Assembly (NCBI GenBank): GCA_029240475.1 | Contig: JAREAF010000191.1 | Coordinates: 1-6,211, forward strand | DNA from: Rhodospirillales bacterium | Lineage (GTDB): Bacteria > Pseudomonadota > Alphaproteobacteria > JAREAF01 | Direction: 5' to 3' | DNA: 6,211 nt | Shown: piece by piece, positions 6,182 to 6,211 of the stretch | How positions within the stretch are numbered: the stretch's first letter is position 1 | Layout of the letters: the number at the start of each line of letters is the position of its first letter | The notes under the pieces: generated by a model | Database searches by the model: none | What the model was told of the DNA's origin: nothing | What the model saw: the letters and a program-made list of their open reading frames with translations, nothing else | Made by a program: the position numbers and the translations under genes

Positions 6182-6211
6182 ATGGCCTACGACACCTTTG
6201 AAACCATTCAA
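6182..6211 (+). CDS. Start of a fifth operon gene, cut by the window edge
   Basis: Only the first 10 codons are visible from the ATG at 6182 (MAYDTFETIQ). GGGG at 6171-6174 lies 7 nt upstream as a modest ribosome binding site. An in-frame ATG at 6161 would add MRPRGPT, but its AAAGGG (6154-6159) is only 1 nt away, too close to serve it well. The same strand and a 40-nt gap suggest it continues the operon. Nothing can be said of its function. That it is a real gene rests on position, a plausible start and an open frame to the edge. Confidence 0.5.
   Translation, partial: MAYDTFETIQ

Noticed and set aside
1..6211. CRISPR array, tRNA or rRNA
   Set aside because: No regularly spaced repeats, tRNA-like cloverleaf or rRNA-like sequence was seen.

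Overview
The window looks like chromosomal or accessory DNA from a GC-rich alphaproteobacterium, most likely Hyphomicrobiales-like. This rests on the strong G/C third-position preference from about 1,080 onward, the codon style, and an IS-type transposase remnant that resembles rhizobial ones. The species cannot be named from the sequence.

Layout. Positions 1-1098 hold no intact gene I can defend. The stretch is less GC-rich than the rest (31 of 60 bases are G/C at 841-900, against 42 of 60 at 1501-1560). It contains a frameshifted scrap of a transposase OrfA-like reading frame (about 638-777, plus strand) and a protein-like minus-strand frame broken by stops (579 down to 85), so it reads as eroded DNA. 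From 1099 to 6141 four plus-strand genes lie head to tail with gaps of 35 nt, -4 nt (overlap) and 38 nt. A fifth gene begins 19 or 40 nt after the fourth and runs off the right edge. No terminator-like hairpin separates them, so they look like one operon.

The operon encodes: (1) a 300-aa protein of extreme charge polarity, with an acidic repeat-bearing N-terminus, a cationic helical core and a Gly-rich linker to a beta-like tail; (2) a 433-aa predicted zinc metallopeptidase (HEVAH, downstream EIFAD glutamate, then a HP...R motif); (3) a 597-aa largely helical protein with a dense cysteine cluster; (4) a 324-aa protein with a compact head, a long charged coiled coil and a basic tail; (5) the first codons of another gene. 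Only the peptidase has a recognisable biochemical activity.

Inference: the set could be an undescribed export, maturation or effector-like system in which the peptidase acts on the charge-polarised protein, while the helical and coiled-coil proteins serve as scaffold, chaperone or regulator. The sequence supports the operon and the motifs. It does not prove the functional link.
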